Assembly (NCBI RefSeq): GCF_000520975.1
Contig: NZ_JACB01000033.1
Span: forward strand, 62,001-126,000
Source: Aquimarina megaterium XH134
Lineage (GTDB): Bacteria > Bacteroidota > Bacteroidia > Flavobacteriales > Flavobacteriaceae
Direction: 5' to 3'
DNA: 64,000 bases
Made by a program: the position numbers and the translations under genes. The notes beneath the pieces are model-generated. The model searched no databases and was not told the origin of the DNA. It saw only the letters and a list, made by a program, of their open reading frames with translations. Shown in pieces: positions 25,981-34,390 of the stretch. Each line of letters opens with the position of its first letter. Positions within the stretch are counted from its first letter, which is position 1.

Positions 25981-26676
25981 TTAAATGGTTTCTAAATACA
26001 GTTCTTTTAGCTGGTTGGCATCAATACCACTTGTTTTAATCTGTTGAACAAGGGAACCTTCTTTCATTATTCCGATGGTAGTACCTACATGTACTGCGTT
26101 GAATATATCATGTGTGGCCATGAATATGGTTTTACCTTCTTTAGCGAGTTCTTTACAAGTTGTAGTAAATTCGGCCGATGCTTTAGGATCGAGACCAGAT
26201 GTTGGTTCATCCATAAAAATCACATCAGCATTTTTGGCAACTGCAACCGCAATACCCACTTTTTGACGCATTCCTTTAGAGTAAGTAGACAGATGTTGTA
26301 GGTGTGCTTCTTCCTGTAACCCAGCTTTTGTCAAAAATTTCTGTAGTTTTTCTTGAGGGTATTTATACCCAGCCAAACGACTGAAAAAATCTAAATTCTC
26401 TATTCCGGATAAATTCCCATAAAGCTGAACTGTCTCTGGGATATAGGCTGTTTTTTTCTTTATAGAAGTAGTATGGGATTGAATTTCTTCATTATCAATT
26501 AAGATTTGCCCACTATCGGGTCTTATAAAGCCAAGAAATAGATTAATAGTTGTAGTTTTTCCTGCCCCATTTTGACCAAGAAGACAGAATATAGAACCTT
26601 GTTCTACTTGAAAAGAAACATTGTTTACTGCTTTTTTTCCGTTATAGGTTTTTGACAAGTTTTTTGCTCTAAGCAT
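25981..26676 (-). CDS. ABC transporter ATP-binding protein
   Basis: A 231-residue ATPase with Walker A GQNGAGKTT (about residues 34-42), signature YSKGMRQKVGIA (about 132-143), Walker B DVIFMDEPTSGLDP (about 151-164) and the switch His (MATHDIF). It is of the ABC-2/CcmA-like group that powers DUF3526-type permeases. It is the first gene of the operon ATPase - TonB siderophore receptor - permease - permease. The regulator is unknown; about 390 bp upstream are non-coding. Confidence 0.93.
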   Translation of the reverse strand: MLRAKNLSKTYNGKKAVNNVSFQVEQGSIFCLLGQNGAGKTTTINLFLGFIRPDSGQILIDNEEIQSHTTSIKKKTAYIPETVQLYGNLSGIENLDFFSRLAGYKYPQEKLQKFLTKAGLQEEAHLQHLSTYSKGMRQKVGIAVAVAKNADVIFMDEPTSGLDPKASAEFTTTCKELAKEGKTIFMATHDIFNAVHVGTTIGIMKEGSLVQQIKTSGIDANQLKELYLETI

Positions 26677-27069
26677 TGTGTTTAAAGTATTATTGTATCT
26701 CTAAAAAGAGATCGTATTAATAAATAGAGGTATAATCTTAAGTGGTAGTAACTAAACTGAGATTTTGAATAAGAGAATAATTATTCCTTACATCAAAATG
26801 TTTATAACCTTGCGGTTATATGCAATTACAGTCTAATTAGAATACTTAAAATTGAAAATCGTTAAGTTTTAGACCCTAAAAACATGAGCAACAGAAGAAA
26901 GCCAGAGCTTATGAAAACATAAACCGAATTATCTTTTAAGGCTATAAGAATTGGCATTTATAGGTAGCGTCATTTCGTTGATTTAAGAAAATTCGCAAGT
27001 ATAAAACCTGATGAGTAATCGCTTAAAAGAAAGAATTTAATCGTTAAAAATGAAAATAGAGTAAAATAA
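26677..27069. other. Intergenic region upstream of the iron-type operon
   Basis: A+T-rich DNA between the small HCEVC protein gene and the ATPase gene (both leftward). It contains short hairpins, for example ATAACC-TTGC-GGTTAT near 26806-26821, but no open frame above about a dozen codons and no Fur-like 19-bp palindrome that I could recognise. Confidence 0.4.
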
Positions 27070-27375
27070 CTATGCTAAAAAAGGAGGAGGTCTCGAAAAT
27101 AGATTTGTAATATGTACATCACTACTATAAATGAAGCTGTAGTGACTTATTACATTTTTTTGAGTATAGAGCTCAAAAGTGCTACTTACATAGTTTTGGC
27201 TAGTGTCATTAACAGCAGCCGGAGTAAAATTGGTTATAGAAACGAGATCACAAACTTCGCAATGTTCTATACCATCATCATTATGAGTAAGTACATGCAA
27301 GCCTGCCACTTTCAGAGAAAGGAAAATGACAATAAAAATATAGGTAATGTAATTTTTTAAATCCCCAATTTTCAT
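27070..27375 (-). CDS. Small membrane-anchored protein with HCEVC motif
   Basis: A 101-residue protein (ATG 27375; the frame extends to 27393). A hydrophobic N-terminal segment (YITYIFIVIFLSLKVAGLHVL) is followed by HNDDGIEHCEVCDL, a His/Asp/Cys cluster that could bind metal, and the C-terminal end FSRPPPF. Small proteins with one N-terminal helix, a CxxC next to His residues and a terminal RPPP motif occur beside TonB receptors and metal-related genes in Bacteroidota. A metal or haem-related periplasmic role is inferred only. It is upstream of the siderophore receptor operon on the same strand, with about 390 bp between. Confidence 0.65.
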   Translation of the reverse strand: MKIGDLKNYITYIFIVIFLSLKVAGLHVLTHNDDGIEHCEVCDLVSITNFTPAAVNDTSQNYVSSTFELYTQKNVISHYSFIYSSDVHITNLFSRPPPFLA

Positions 27376-27641
27376 AACAGACAAACCTACCAAATAATAT
27401 ACAGATAAAATGTTAAAAAAACCTAAATTGTTTGGATGGTTAGAAAGAATACAATACAGGTATAACGTGGCTTTAAAAATTGATAAGGTATACTATATAA
27501 AGTTTTAGATGGTTTCTAGGCAGGACTATTTATAACTTTAATTTAGTACTAATCATTTAAGTTGTTTAAGAGAAGCCCCTCTATTATAAAGGATTTATTC
27601 ATTTGACCTATGAAGTTAAATAAAATCATAATCAAATATAT

Positions 27642-27676
27642 TTAACTTGTATATACAATGTGAATTTATATATTTG
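27642..27676 (+). promoter_or_regulatory. Promoter and operator of the MarR gene
   Basis: A textbook Bacteroidota promoter: TTG at 27647-27649, 19 nt, then TATATTTG at 27669-27676. The -33 element lies inside the perfect 12-bp palindrome TTGTATATACAA (27647-27658), within an 18-nt sequence (27642-27659) repeated exactly at 28103-28120. Binding of MarR here would block its own promoter. The start codon at 27682 is within a few bases of the expected transcription start, so the mRNA may be nearly leaderless. Confidence 0.75.
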
Positions 27677-27681
27677 TAGAT

Positions 27682-28086
27682 ATGAAGTACGAAATAGAAC
27701 AATGCCTGGGAGCAAGAATAAATGGTCTTTCTCGAAGGATAGATAACATTTACCGTAAGCATTTAAAGAATAAAGGAGTTACACAAAGTCAGTTAAGCAT
27801 AATGTTGGCATTGTATAAGATGGGAGAATCAGAGCAACATGTAATTGCTGGCATATTAAATTTTGAAACTTCATCATTAACTCGAATTTTAGTCAGGCTA
27901 ATGAATCAAAAATATGTTATAAAAACAGGAGCAGTAAACCGCCCATCAATCGCTTTAACAAAATTAGGAATAAAAAAAGTGAAAGAAGTATTACCTAATT
28001 GGGAGAATGCCATGGATGAAGTACATGAAATGTTAGGAGAAAAATCTGTAAAAGCATTCTCGACTTTTGAAAAAGGATTTAAGTAG
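27682..28086 (+). CDS. MarR family transcription regulator
   Basis: A 134-residue winged-helix protein: dimerisation helix 1 (about 5-35), helix-turn-helix with recognition helix in HVIAGILNFETSSLTRILVRLMNQKYV (about 54-82, seen in part), wing TGAVNRPSIALTKLGIKK, and C-terminal dimerisation helix. MarR proteins repress their own and a neighbouring gene and release DNA on binding small phenolic or oxidised ligands. The promoter palindrome and its exact copy before the next gene support this for the NmrA-like oxidoreductase downstream (42 nt gap). Confidence 0.93.
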   Translation: MKYEIEQCLGARINGLSRRIDNIYRKHLKNKGVTQSQLSIMLALYKMGESEQHVIAGILNFETSSLTRILVRLMNQKYVIKTGAVNRPSIALTKLGIKKVKEVLPNWENAMDEVHEMLGEKSVKAFSTFEKGFK

Positions 28087-28102
28087 TCTTTTTTTATAAT
28101 TA

Positions 28103-28120
28103 TTAACTTGTATATACAAT
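28103..28120 (+). promoter_or_regulatory. Second copy of the MarR operator, before the NmrA-like gene
   Basis: The 18 bases TTAACTTGTATATACAAT are identical to 27642-27659 and hold the perfect palindrome TTGTATATACAA (28108-28119). The copy ends 9 nt before the ATG at 28129. No TAnnTTTG follows at the right distance, so here it may act as a roadblock or as an operator for a promoter just upstream. Confidence 0.7.
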
Positions 28121-28128
28121 TTAAAAAA

Positions 28129-29163
28129 ATGAAAATATTAATAACAGCTGCAAATGGCCATACGGGATTTACAACAGCAATAGAATTATTAAACTTAGGT
28201 GCCGAAGTTAGAGCATTTGTAAGAAATCCAAATAGTGAGAAAGCTCAAGAACTTAAAAAAACGGGAGCAGAAATCTTTGTTGGAGACATAGAAGATATAA
28301 GAGACGTTAGAAAAGCTTTGAGCGGAATTCGACGGGCATATTTTGTGCCTACTTATCCTAATGTATTATTTCAGGGAGCCACATTTGCAACGGTTTTAGA
28401 AGAATTAGAAATCGAACATGTAGTTCTTTTAACACAATGGACTTCATCAAATAGACATCCTTCAATCTATACAAAAGAACATTGGTTAGTAGATCAAATA
28501 TTTGGCAGATTAAAACATACAAAATTAACAGTACTAAACCCTGGTTTGTTTGCTTTTGTGTATTTTATGACACCAGCTCCGCTTACTCAATTTGGAATGT
28601 TACCAGACTTTGGAGAAAATGCACCGCCCTCTAATGAAGATATAGGTCTGGTCGCAGCACACATTCTCAAAGAGCCCTCGGCACATATAAATAAAACCTA
28701 CAGAGTTACAGGAAAAGAAGTATTGAGTACCCAACAAATGGCAAATATTATTGGTATGGTAGTAGGTAGAAAAGTAAAAGCTATAAAAATGTCTAATGCT
28801 ATGATGTATAAAGTACTACGAGCTTACGGTTATCCGCAGCGAGATGCCTCGCAAGTGGTTGCACATTACGTCGAAGAGGCACATAAAGGAACTTTTGGTT
28901 TTAATGCTCCCAATAGCGTTGTCAAGAATATTACCGGTAAAGAAGCAGACGATTTTCTAACGATAGCACAAAAATATCTGTCGACGATGCCAGAAGCCAA
29001 GCAAACTTTTAAGAATAAGTTAAAAGCGATACGATTTATGATCAAAGTAGTATTTACAAAAACCTGGGATATGAAAAAATATGAGAAAGAGCAAGGTTTT
29101 CCTAATTTTAAAGATACTTCATTCTGTATGGATTCTGAAGAGTGGAAACTAACACATGAGTAA
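28129..29163 (+). CDS. NmrA-like NAD(P)-binding oxidoreductase
   Basis: A 344-residue protein with an atypical SDR/NmrA Rossmann fold: the dinucleotide motif ITAANGHTGF at residues 4-13, VRNPNSEKAQEL with the cofactor-selecting Arg near 37, and GDIEDIRDVRKAL near 58-70. Members reduce quinones or act as redox sensors. The C-terminus (about 290-344) is longer than in minimal NmrA proteins. I take ATG 28129; a TTG start at 28108 would fall inside the operator palindrome. It pairs with the MarR gene, a common arrangement for redox- or electrophile-induced oxidoreductases. Confidence 0.87.
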   Translation: MKILITAANGHTGFTTAIELLNLGAEVRAFVRNPNSEKAQELKKTGAEIFVGDIEDIRDVRKALSGIRRAYFVPTYPNVLFQGATFATVLEELEIEHVVLLTQWTSSNRHPSIYTKEHWLVDQIFGRLKHTKLTVLNPGLFAFVYFMTPAPLTQFGMLPDFGENAPPSNEDIGLVAAHILKEPSAHINKTYRVTGKEVLSTQQMANIIGMVVGRKVKAIKMSNAMMYKVLRAYGYPQRDASQVVAHYVEEAHKGTFGFNAPNSVVKNITGKEADDFLTIAQKYLSTMPEAKQTFKNKLKAIRFMIKVVFTKTWDMKKYEKEQGFPNFKDTSFCMDSEEWKLTHE

Positions 29164-29169
29164 AATAAC

Positions 29170-29395
29170 GAGTTAATCAAATATTTAAACAAAGGTGAAT
29201 TTATTAAAGGAATTAAAGCACACGATAAAGTTTTTATTTAGAAGATAAAATAAGAGTTTTTTATTCTAGAAAAGACCGTTTTGGTGTAGTTTTTATTATG
29301 GAATGTGAATCATTAGAAGAAGCGAAAAAATTATAGAAAGCCTTCCGTTTGTAAAGAAAATGTATTTAGTTTTGATCTAATTCCTAGTTTCATTT
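29170..29395 (+). pseudogene. Decayed small gene
   Basis: Four short reading segments in different frames together read like one small protein: YLNKGEFIKGIKAHDKVFI (29182-29238), DKIRVFYSRKDRFGVVFIME and ESLEEAKK (29244-29330), IIESLPFVK (about 29330-29356), and ENVFSFDLIP (29356-29385). Stops or frameshifts separate them and no start is present. The end resembles YciI/muconolactone-isomerase-like small proteins, which is a weak guess. It follows the NmrA-like gene directly and abuts the convergent HAD gene. Confidence 0.45.
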
Positions 29396-29396
29396 T

Positions 29397-30053
29397 TCAT
29401 TTTATAAGCTCAGATAAATTACCAAATATTTGAATACTGTTATTGGTTTTTTCTTTTAATCTATATTTTGATTGGTGTCCATTCGCGATCAGAATACAAT
29501 TTACACCTAATTGATTTGCAACGTCGAAATCGTGGATTGTATCCCCTATTAAAACTGTTTTGTTTATATCAATTAAATTGTTTTCTAATAAACTAAGGCC
29601 TTTATCGATCTTACTTTCGGCTTTGTGATTGTCTAGACCTTCAATTTGTTCGAATATCTGTTCGATTACGTAATGCTTAAGCAAGCTGATAACGCTTTCT
29701 TTGTGAGCTGCAGTTAATATAAATTGTTTACTATTTTTGTTTTTAAGTTCGTTCAAAATATCCATTGCTCCATTTTGAAGTTTACATTTATGAACGTTGG
29801 TTAGGTAATCAGACATAAATTTAGAGGTAAGCACATCAAAAGATTCCTTTTCAAAATCAATCCCAATTTTTTTATAATAATCTGAAATTGGAAAACCAAA
29901 TACTTCTCTATAAGAATCGATATCTAACTTTCTGCTATTATGATTTAAAAGTAATTTGTTGACAATTTCAACGCATAACCAACTATCATTTAGAAGAGTT
30001 CCGTTCCAATCCCAAATGATGTTTTCGTAATGATATAGGATACTATTCTTCAT
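29397..30053 (-). CDS. HAD-superfamily hydrolase (phosphoglycolate-phosphatase-like)
   Basis: A 218-residue HAD protein. Motif I is DWNGTLLND (about residues 15-23; the usual DxDGT has Asn here), motif II the TAAHKES segment near 115, motif III a Lys near 146, and motif IV GDTIHDFDVA near 169. The helical cap between motifs I and II matches the phosphoglycolate phosphatase subgroup. The DxNGT variant is seen in some HAD phosphatases and does not by itself mean loss of activity. Substrate unknown. The gene is convergent with the decayed gene on the plus strand. Confidence 0.9.
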   Translation of the reverse strand: MKNSILYHYENIIWDWNGTLLNDSWLCVEIVNKLLLNHNSRKLDIDSYREVFGFPISDYYKKIGIDFEKESFDVLTSKFMSDYLTNVHKCKLQNGAMDILNELKNKNSKQFILTAAHKESVISLLKHYVIEQIFEQIEGLDNHKAESKIDKGLSLLENNLIDINKTVLIGDTIHDFDVANQLGVNCILIANGHQSKYRLKEKTNNSIQIFGNLSELIK

Positions 30054-30089
30054 ACTAAAAACAAACTTTTATTAGTTGCAGATTGATTA

Positions 30090-30734
30090 TTAAATTATTT
30101 TATAGAATGCCAGGAGTATTGCTGCCTGCCTGATCGTAAAAAATAGGATTCCTATCACGTATGGTATATAGTTCTTACTATTTCTTTTATCTTTTGTAAT
30201 CAAACCTAATAATAAAATACTTTTTAACACAAAACCAGCACTCATATTTTGCATAAACGAGAAATCTAACCAATGTATAAATATCCTTCCTATTGCAGGA
30301 AAAATAAATACTAATGTAAGTACTATCATATAGCGCATATGAAGTTGCACTTTTTGTTTATAATAAATAGCTAATGCATAAAATAGAATTACAGAAATAA
30401 TATCTGATGTGGTAAGTATGGTTAAGGGTAAGTAGTTATATTGAATTTGTTTAAGAAATATAGGTATAAATGAAATAAGTATTAATATAAAAAGAACATA
30501 AGAAAACTTACCTAATAAACGATGGTAATAGTATTTTTTGGCTTTAATTAGCATGGGTTGAGCGATAAATAAAATAATCCATAGAGCAGACACTACGAAA
30601 TGAAAATGAATTGTTATACCTGGATCTTTTTCAAAATTTGGAAATTGACTTAAATATGTTTTTAAAAAACCAATAATTGTAATTGGAACTAATACAAGTA
30701 ATAGCATTCCTAAATTTTTATATCCTTTTTCCAT
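30090..30734 (-). CDS. Multi-pass membrane protein of unknown function
   Basis: A 214-residue protein with seven or so hydrophobic helices. Histidines sit in or next to helices: HFHFVVSALWIILF (about 43-56), YYHRLLGKFSYVLF (about 69-82), HMRYMIVLTLVF (about 131-142) and GRIFIHWL. The HRLLGK and HMRYM patterns recall DUF2306 proteins, two of which are encoded nearby (30836 and 33590), so it may be a distant relative, possibly haem-binding. That is inference. It lies downstream of the DUF2306 gene on the same strand with about 100 bp between. Confidence 0.75.
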   Translation of the reverse strand: MEKGYKNLGMLLLVLVPITIIGFLKTYLSQFPNFEKDPGITIHFHFVVSALWIILFIAQPMLIKAKKYYYHRLLGKFSYVLFILILISFIPIFLKQIQYNYLPLTILTTSDIISVILFYALAIYYKQKVQLHMRYMIVLTLVFIFPAIGRIFIHWLDFSFMQNMSAGFVLKSILLLGLITKDKRNSKNYIPYVIGILFFTIRQAAILLAFYKII

Positions 30735-30835
30735 TTATAAATTAAATTTGTTAGTTGTTATTCGATATACCTCTCGAATTTGTGAGGGCAATATTTACTT
30801 TTTTTAGATTATCAAAGTTTTTCACGATATCTCAT

Positions 30836-31600
30836 TTAAAAATTAAACTTTGGTAACCATATATATTTGGTTGCGAATATGGTCCCAAGCATAGTGAAGA
30901 TTGCGAAAAGAAAAATCAATAGCGAAATAGAATATTTGAGCAGTTTTTGTGTTTTACGGCAAGTAAAAAAATAGTATTCCAAAAAGACAAGGGGAACCAA
31001 ATAATTTGCATAAGAAATAAATATTGAAAACGTCTTAACCAAGTTATTTGGGAAATCAAAAAAATAAAACCAACCATAACCCAATCTAATATACCAAACG
31101 CCACTAGCCACCATAAATAAACGTAATGCCCAGCGAGAATGGGTAATGATTTGATTTACACGAATATAATGATATGTTAAGATTGAAAAAATAATTATCA
31201 AAACACCTCCTAATGTAGTGCCAATATGTTCGATTAAACCAGCTTGTGGGTTACCACGTGCCCAAACCATATACAATCCAGCAAAACTTGTAATAACAAC
31301 AGCAAATAAATAAATCCTTCCTGCCCAACGATGAAAAACAGGAAATTGATTACGTATTTTTGGAACTAATTGAAGTGGTCCGAACCCTAAAATAAGTACA
31401 GAAATAAAAATATGAGTGGCTACAGCATAATTCCCTACAGAGTCATTAACCACGTAGCCTGTAACGAGTTGGTTTCCACTCCATGCTACTAAACCTTTTT
31501 GAATAGCTGGAAAAATATAATAAAACAAAAGGTAAATTATAAATACCCATTGCCCTAATAATGTCGTTAAAAACCAAACTGAAATCGCTTTTTTAATCAC
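30836..31600 (-). CDS. DUF2306 membrane protein
   Basis: A 254-residue protein with about seven hydrophobic helices. Family hallmarks are ATHIFISVLILGFGPLQLVPKIRNQFPVFHRWAGRIYL (from about residue 60, seen in part) and HSRWALRLFMVASGVWYIRLGY near 155-176. The conserved His residues in FHRWAGR and HSRWALR suggest haem or metal ligation in the membrane; the family has no established function. It has a close paralogue at 33590-34390, and both genes have a TGATTTATAAAT-type palindrome upstream (31714-31727 and 34467-34480). Confidence 0.85.
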   Translation of the reverse strand: MIKKAISVWFLTTLLGQWVFIIYLLFYYIFPAIQKGLVAWSGNQLVTGYVVNDSVGNYAVATHIFISVLILGFGPLQLVPKIRNQFPVFHRWAGRIYLFAVVITSFAGLYMVWARGNPQAGLIEHIGTTLGGVLIIIFSILTYHYIRVNQIITHSRWALRLFMVASGVWYIRLGYGWFYFFDFPNNLVKTFSIFISYANYLVPLVFLEYYFFTCRKTQKLLKYSISLLIFLFAIFTMLGTIFATKYIWLPKFNF

Positions 31601-31713
31601 ACTTTTTCTTTAAAACACCTTGAAGACCAGTATTTCTAATCAAATAGGCAGTATGACTACAAAGCTAATATCTACCTATTTAAAAAATCTCAATTCTATT
31701 ATAGAAGGTATAC

Positions 31714-31727
31714 TGATTTATAAATCA
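31714..31727 (-). promoter_or_regulatory. Palindrome upstream of the DUF2306 gene
   Basis: TGATTTATAAATCA is a perfect 14-bp palindrome, 114 nt before the ATG at 31600. A near-copy (12 of 14 bases) sits 77 nt before the paralogous gene at 34390. A shared operator for the two paralogues is likely; the binding protein is unknown. Confidence 0.45.
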
Positions 31728-31842
31728 AGAAATAAAAAATGATGTATTTAGAGAAAAAAGAAATTAATGAGATAAATAGGAAGGAAGACCAATAACTTAT
31801 AGTAGTAATTTTTATAAACATCAGTTTACACTAATTCATTAA

Positions 31843-33516
31843 TCAAGCAGCCTTATTTTCATTTAGCTTCTCCTTAATATAGTACGAAGGTGTTAATCCG
31901 GTATATTTCTTAAATGCATTATAAAAGGCCGAAGAAGAATTAAACCCAGATATATCGGCAATGTGTGCTATAGTATAATTACAAAATTCTTTATCTTTTT
32001 CAATCCTTGCTAATACATAGTTTACCCTTTGTTCATTGATAAAATCGGTAAACTTCTTTTGGTAATGACTATTGATTGTATTAGAAAGGTAAGTAGTATT
32101 GGTATTTAATATATCAGCCAGTTTAGAGAGGGTAAGTCCCTTGTCTAAAAATAACTCAGAATTCATTGTACCTTCAAGTAGTTGAACCAGTTCTATATTC
32201 ACTTCTTGTTCTGGGATATTATTTTTGTTTGTTGATTCTTTAGATTTTACCTTAGAACGGATGAGTTCCTGATTTTTGATGAATAGTATTTCATTTTGTT
32301 CTTTTTCTCGTTTATAAAATTGCCAAATAGCAAATGAAATAAGCAACAGTAATGCAACCAGAAAAATTGCCAATAACAATTGATTTTTTTGCCGTTTATT
32401 CATTAGTGTCACACTTTCATTTTCCTGCTGTAGTAGTTTAATCTCCAGATCCTTTTTATTAGATTCGTATTTTTCAACAATTTCAGCTACTGTTTTCTTG
32501 TCCTGTAATTGATGAGTAGAATCTGAGTGCCTTAAAAACTTGTCAAAATAAAATTCACCATTTTTATTATCATTCAGTCTGTAATACGACATAGATAACC
32601 TTTTATAAATGGTATCCAGGACTTCCATCCTTGAGTTGGGTAATGCTTTAAGATAGCTTTCTATTGCATCATAATATTGATTATTTTGAAAATATGCTGT
32701 TCCTATGTCTCTGTAGATTAATTGCTCCTTGCCACCAAGATTCATTTTTCGAGCTTCAAAAAGAGCTTTTTCTGCATATTTTATTGCGTTTTTATAATCA
32801 TTTTTTCGCGTGTATAAATAACTCAACTGTTGATAAATAGTTGGAATAAAAAAATCAGCTTCATTTTTTGAAGCCAAATCTATGGCATTCATAAAGATAT
32901 CATATGCCTGATCACGTTTAGAACTCAATTCAGCCATATTCATTTGGGTACTAATATATGTACAGACATCCTTATAGACCTTATCACTATAGTTGTATTG
33001 CAATGCTTTTTGGTAATTTTCCATCGCCTGTGATTCTCTTTTTAATGTAAATTGAATCATTCCTAACCCGTTGTATACTCTTCCTAAACTAACACTATCC
33101 TCAATTTTTTTGAAATATGAGATTGATTTCAGAAAAGCTTGACTTGACTTAATGTAGTTTTTCTTATTAAATAGTGTGTAACCCAAATATTTAAGTGTAT
33201 TACCTAACGTTTTATCGCCTAAAGAAATACTATCTAGAAGGTTGAGGTTTAGTAATCTTTCGGAAGCCGTATATTCACCTTGCACTAATTTTGCAGATGC
33301 CATAGCGACACGAGCCTTAACTACTAATCTATTATTGTTTATTGAATTGGAAATATGATAGGCTTTATTAGCAAAAAAATAGGCTGAATCTGCGTCTTTT
33401 GTCCAGTTTTTCTCAAAAAGATTTAACAAAGAATCGATCTTCTTTTCTTGTTGAGCGATACTGCTAAAGCTAATACAACATACAATTATATAAGTGATTA
33501 GAACATGTTTTTTCAT
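31843..33516 (-). CDS. TPR-containing membrane-anchored AraC-type transcription regulator
   Basis: A 557-residue protein. A signal or anchor segment (about 4-20, ITYIIVCCISFSSIAQ) is followed by tetratricopeptide-like repeats (about 25-340), one transmembrane helix (about 378-400, LLLAIFLVALLLLISFAIW), a coiled linker and a C-terminal AraC/XylS DNA-binding domain (about 440-557, LTLSKLADILNTNTTYLSNTIN and IAHIADISGFNSSSAFYNAFKKYTG, in part). It reads as a one-component regulator with a periplasmic TPR sensor. I take ATG 33516; the frame opens at 33546. It lies between two DUF2306 paralogues on the same strand and may control them. Confidence 0.88.
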   Translation of the reverse strand: MKKHVLITYIIVCCISFSSIAQQEKKIDSLLNLFEKNWTKDADSAYFFANKAYHISNSINNNRLVVKARVAMASAKLVQGEYTASERLLNLNLLDSISLGDKTLGNTLKYLGYTLFNKKNYIKSSQAFLKSISYFKKIEDSVSLGRVYNGLGMIQFTLKRESQAMENYQKALQYNYSDKVYKDVCTYISTQMNMAELSSKRDQAYDIFMNAIDLASKNEADFFIPTIYQQLSYLYTRKNDYKNAIKYAEKALFEARKMNLGGKEQLIYRDIGTAYFQNNQYYDAIESYLKALPNSRMEVLDTIYKRLSMSYYRLNDNKNGEFYFDKFLRHSDSTHQLQDKKTVAEIVEKYESNKKDLEIKLLQQENESVTLMNKRQKNQLLLAIFLVALLLLISFAIWQFYKREKEQNEILFIKNQELIRSKVKSKESTNKNNIPEQEVNIELVQLLEGTMNSELFLDKGLTLSKLADILNTNTTYLSNTINSHYQKKFTDFINEQRVNYVLARIEKDKEFCNYTIAHIADISGFNSSSAFYNAFKKYTGLTPSYYIKEKLNENKAA

Positions 33517-33589
33517 AAAAAATTGGATGACTTTCTTAATGTACAAAATTGGAATTAAAAGCAGTACTTAAATTCTTATTCCTTTTTCT

Positions 33590-34390
33590 CTATTCAGTAT
33601 TTACTACACTCAATACTCTAGGTAGCCACATTCCTTTAGCAGCTAAAAAAATACCAATCATCATATATAGGGTAACAGCAAACAAAAGTATAGATAACCT
33701 TTTTTCTGACTTATGATTTTTACCTTTCTTCACTTGTAAATAGAACTCTAAAATAGCTAATGGAATTAGGTAAGAAGCAAAAGACCAATAATCGAAAAAA
33801 TTATCAACTTGAAAACCAAATAAGTCTTCTATAAAAAACCAGGTTCTATACCCAATGCGTAGAAACCAAACACCACTTGCCACAATAAATAAGCGTAATG
33901 CCCATTGGCGATGCGGTTTTATTTTTCTTTGTAAAGCAAAACGTAAGGTTTGTATAGCAAAAAAGACAATAAGAATTCCTTCAATGGTAATAGCAATATC
34001 TTGATAAATACTTCCGAAAGAGGGGCGTGGGCGAGACCAGGTTAAATATACTCCTCCTAAACTTAAAATAAAGATTAGCGGTAAATAAATACGACCGATC
34101 CATTTGTGAAATCTTCTATAATCCCTCTGGATTTTAGGAATCAATTGTAATGGACCAGCAACAATAACGAAAATCGGGATAATAAGATGTGATGCTAATA
34201 TTACATTACCTGTAAAATCACCATCTATATACCCATTAGGCATATGTTTACCTCCCATAGATCCCATACCACTTGCCAAAATTTTATACCCATGATAAAT
34301 AGCCACATAAGCCGCAAAAATCCATTGCCCAACGAGCATTACTATAAACCAAATGGTTGTGCTGTACTTTAAATTAGAGAAAAAAATCAT
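33590..34390 (-). CDS. DUF2306 membrane protein (paralogue)
   Basis: A 266-residue membrane protein, clearly paralogous to 30836-31600: both begin with a WFxxxLxGQWxF segment and share the HxxIxxxIxxxGPLQLxPKIxxxxxxFHxWxGRIYL and HxRWALRLFxVASGVWxxRxGY patterns. About seven helices; conserved His in FHKWIGR and PHRQWALR. Function unknown, possibly membrane haem binding. The AraC/TPR regulator gene follows 73 nt downstream. Confidence 0.85.
   Translation of the reverse strand: MIFFSNLKYSTTIWFIVMLVGQWIFAAYVAIYHGYKILASGMGSMGGKHMPNGYIDGDFTGNVILASHLIIPIFVIVAGPLQLIPKIQRDYRRFHKWIGRIYLPLIFILSLGGVYLTWSRPRPSFGSIYQDIAITIEGILIVFFAIQTLRFALQRKIKPHRQWALRLFIVASGVWFLRIGYRTWFFIEDLFGFQVDNFFDYWSFASYLIPLAILEFYLQVKKGKNHKSEKRLSILLFAVTLYMMIGIFLAAKGMWLPRVLSVVNTE

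Noticed and set aside
28108..28128. TTG start extending the NmrA-like gene
   Set aside because: It falls inside the operator palindrome; ATG 28129 gives the normal Rossmann start.
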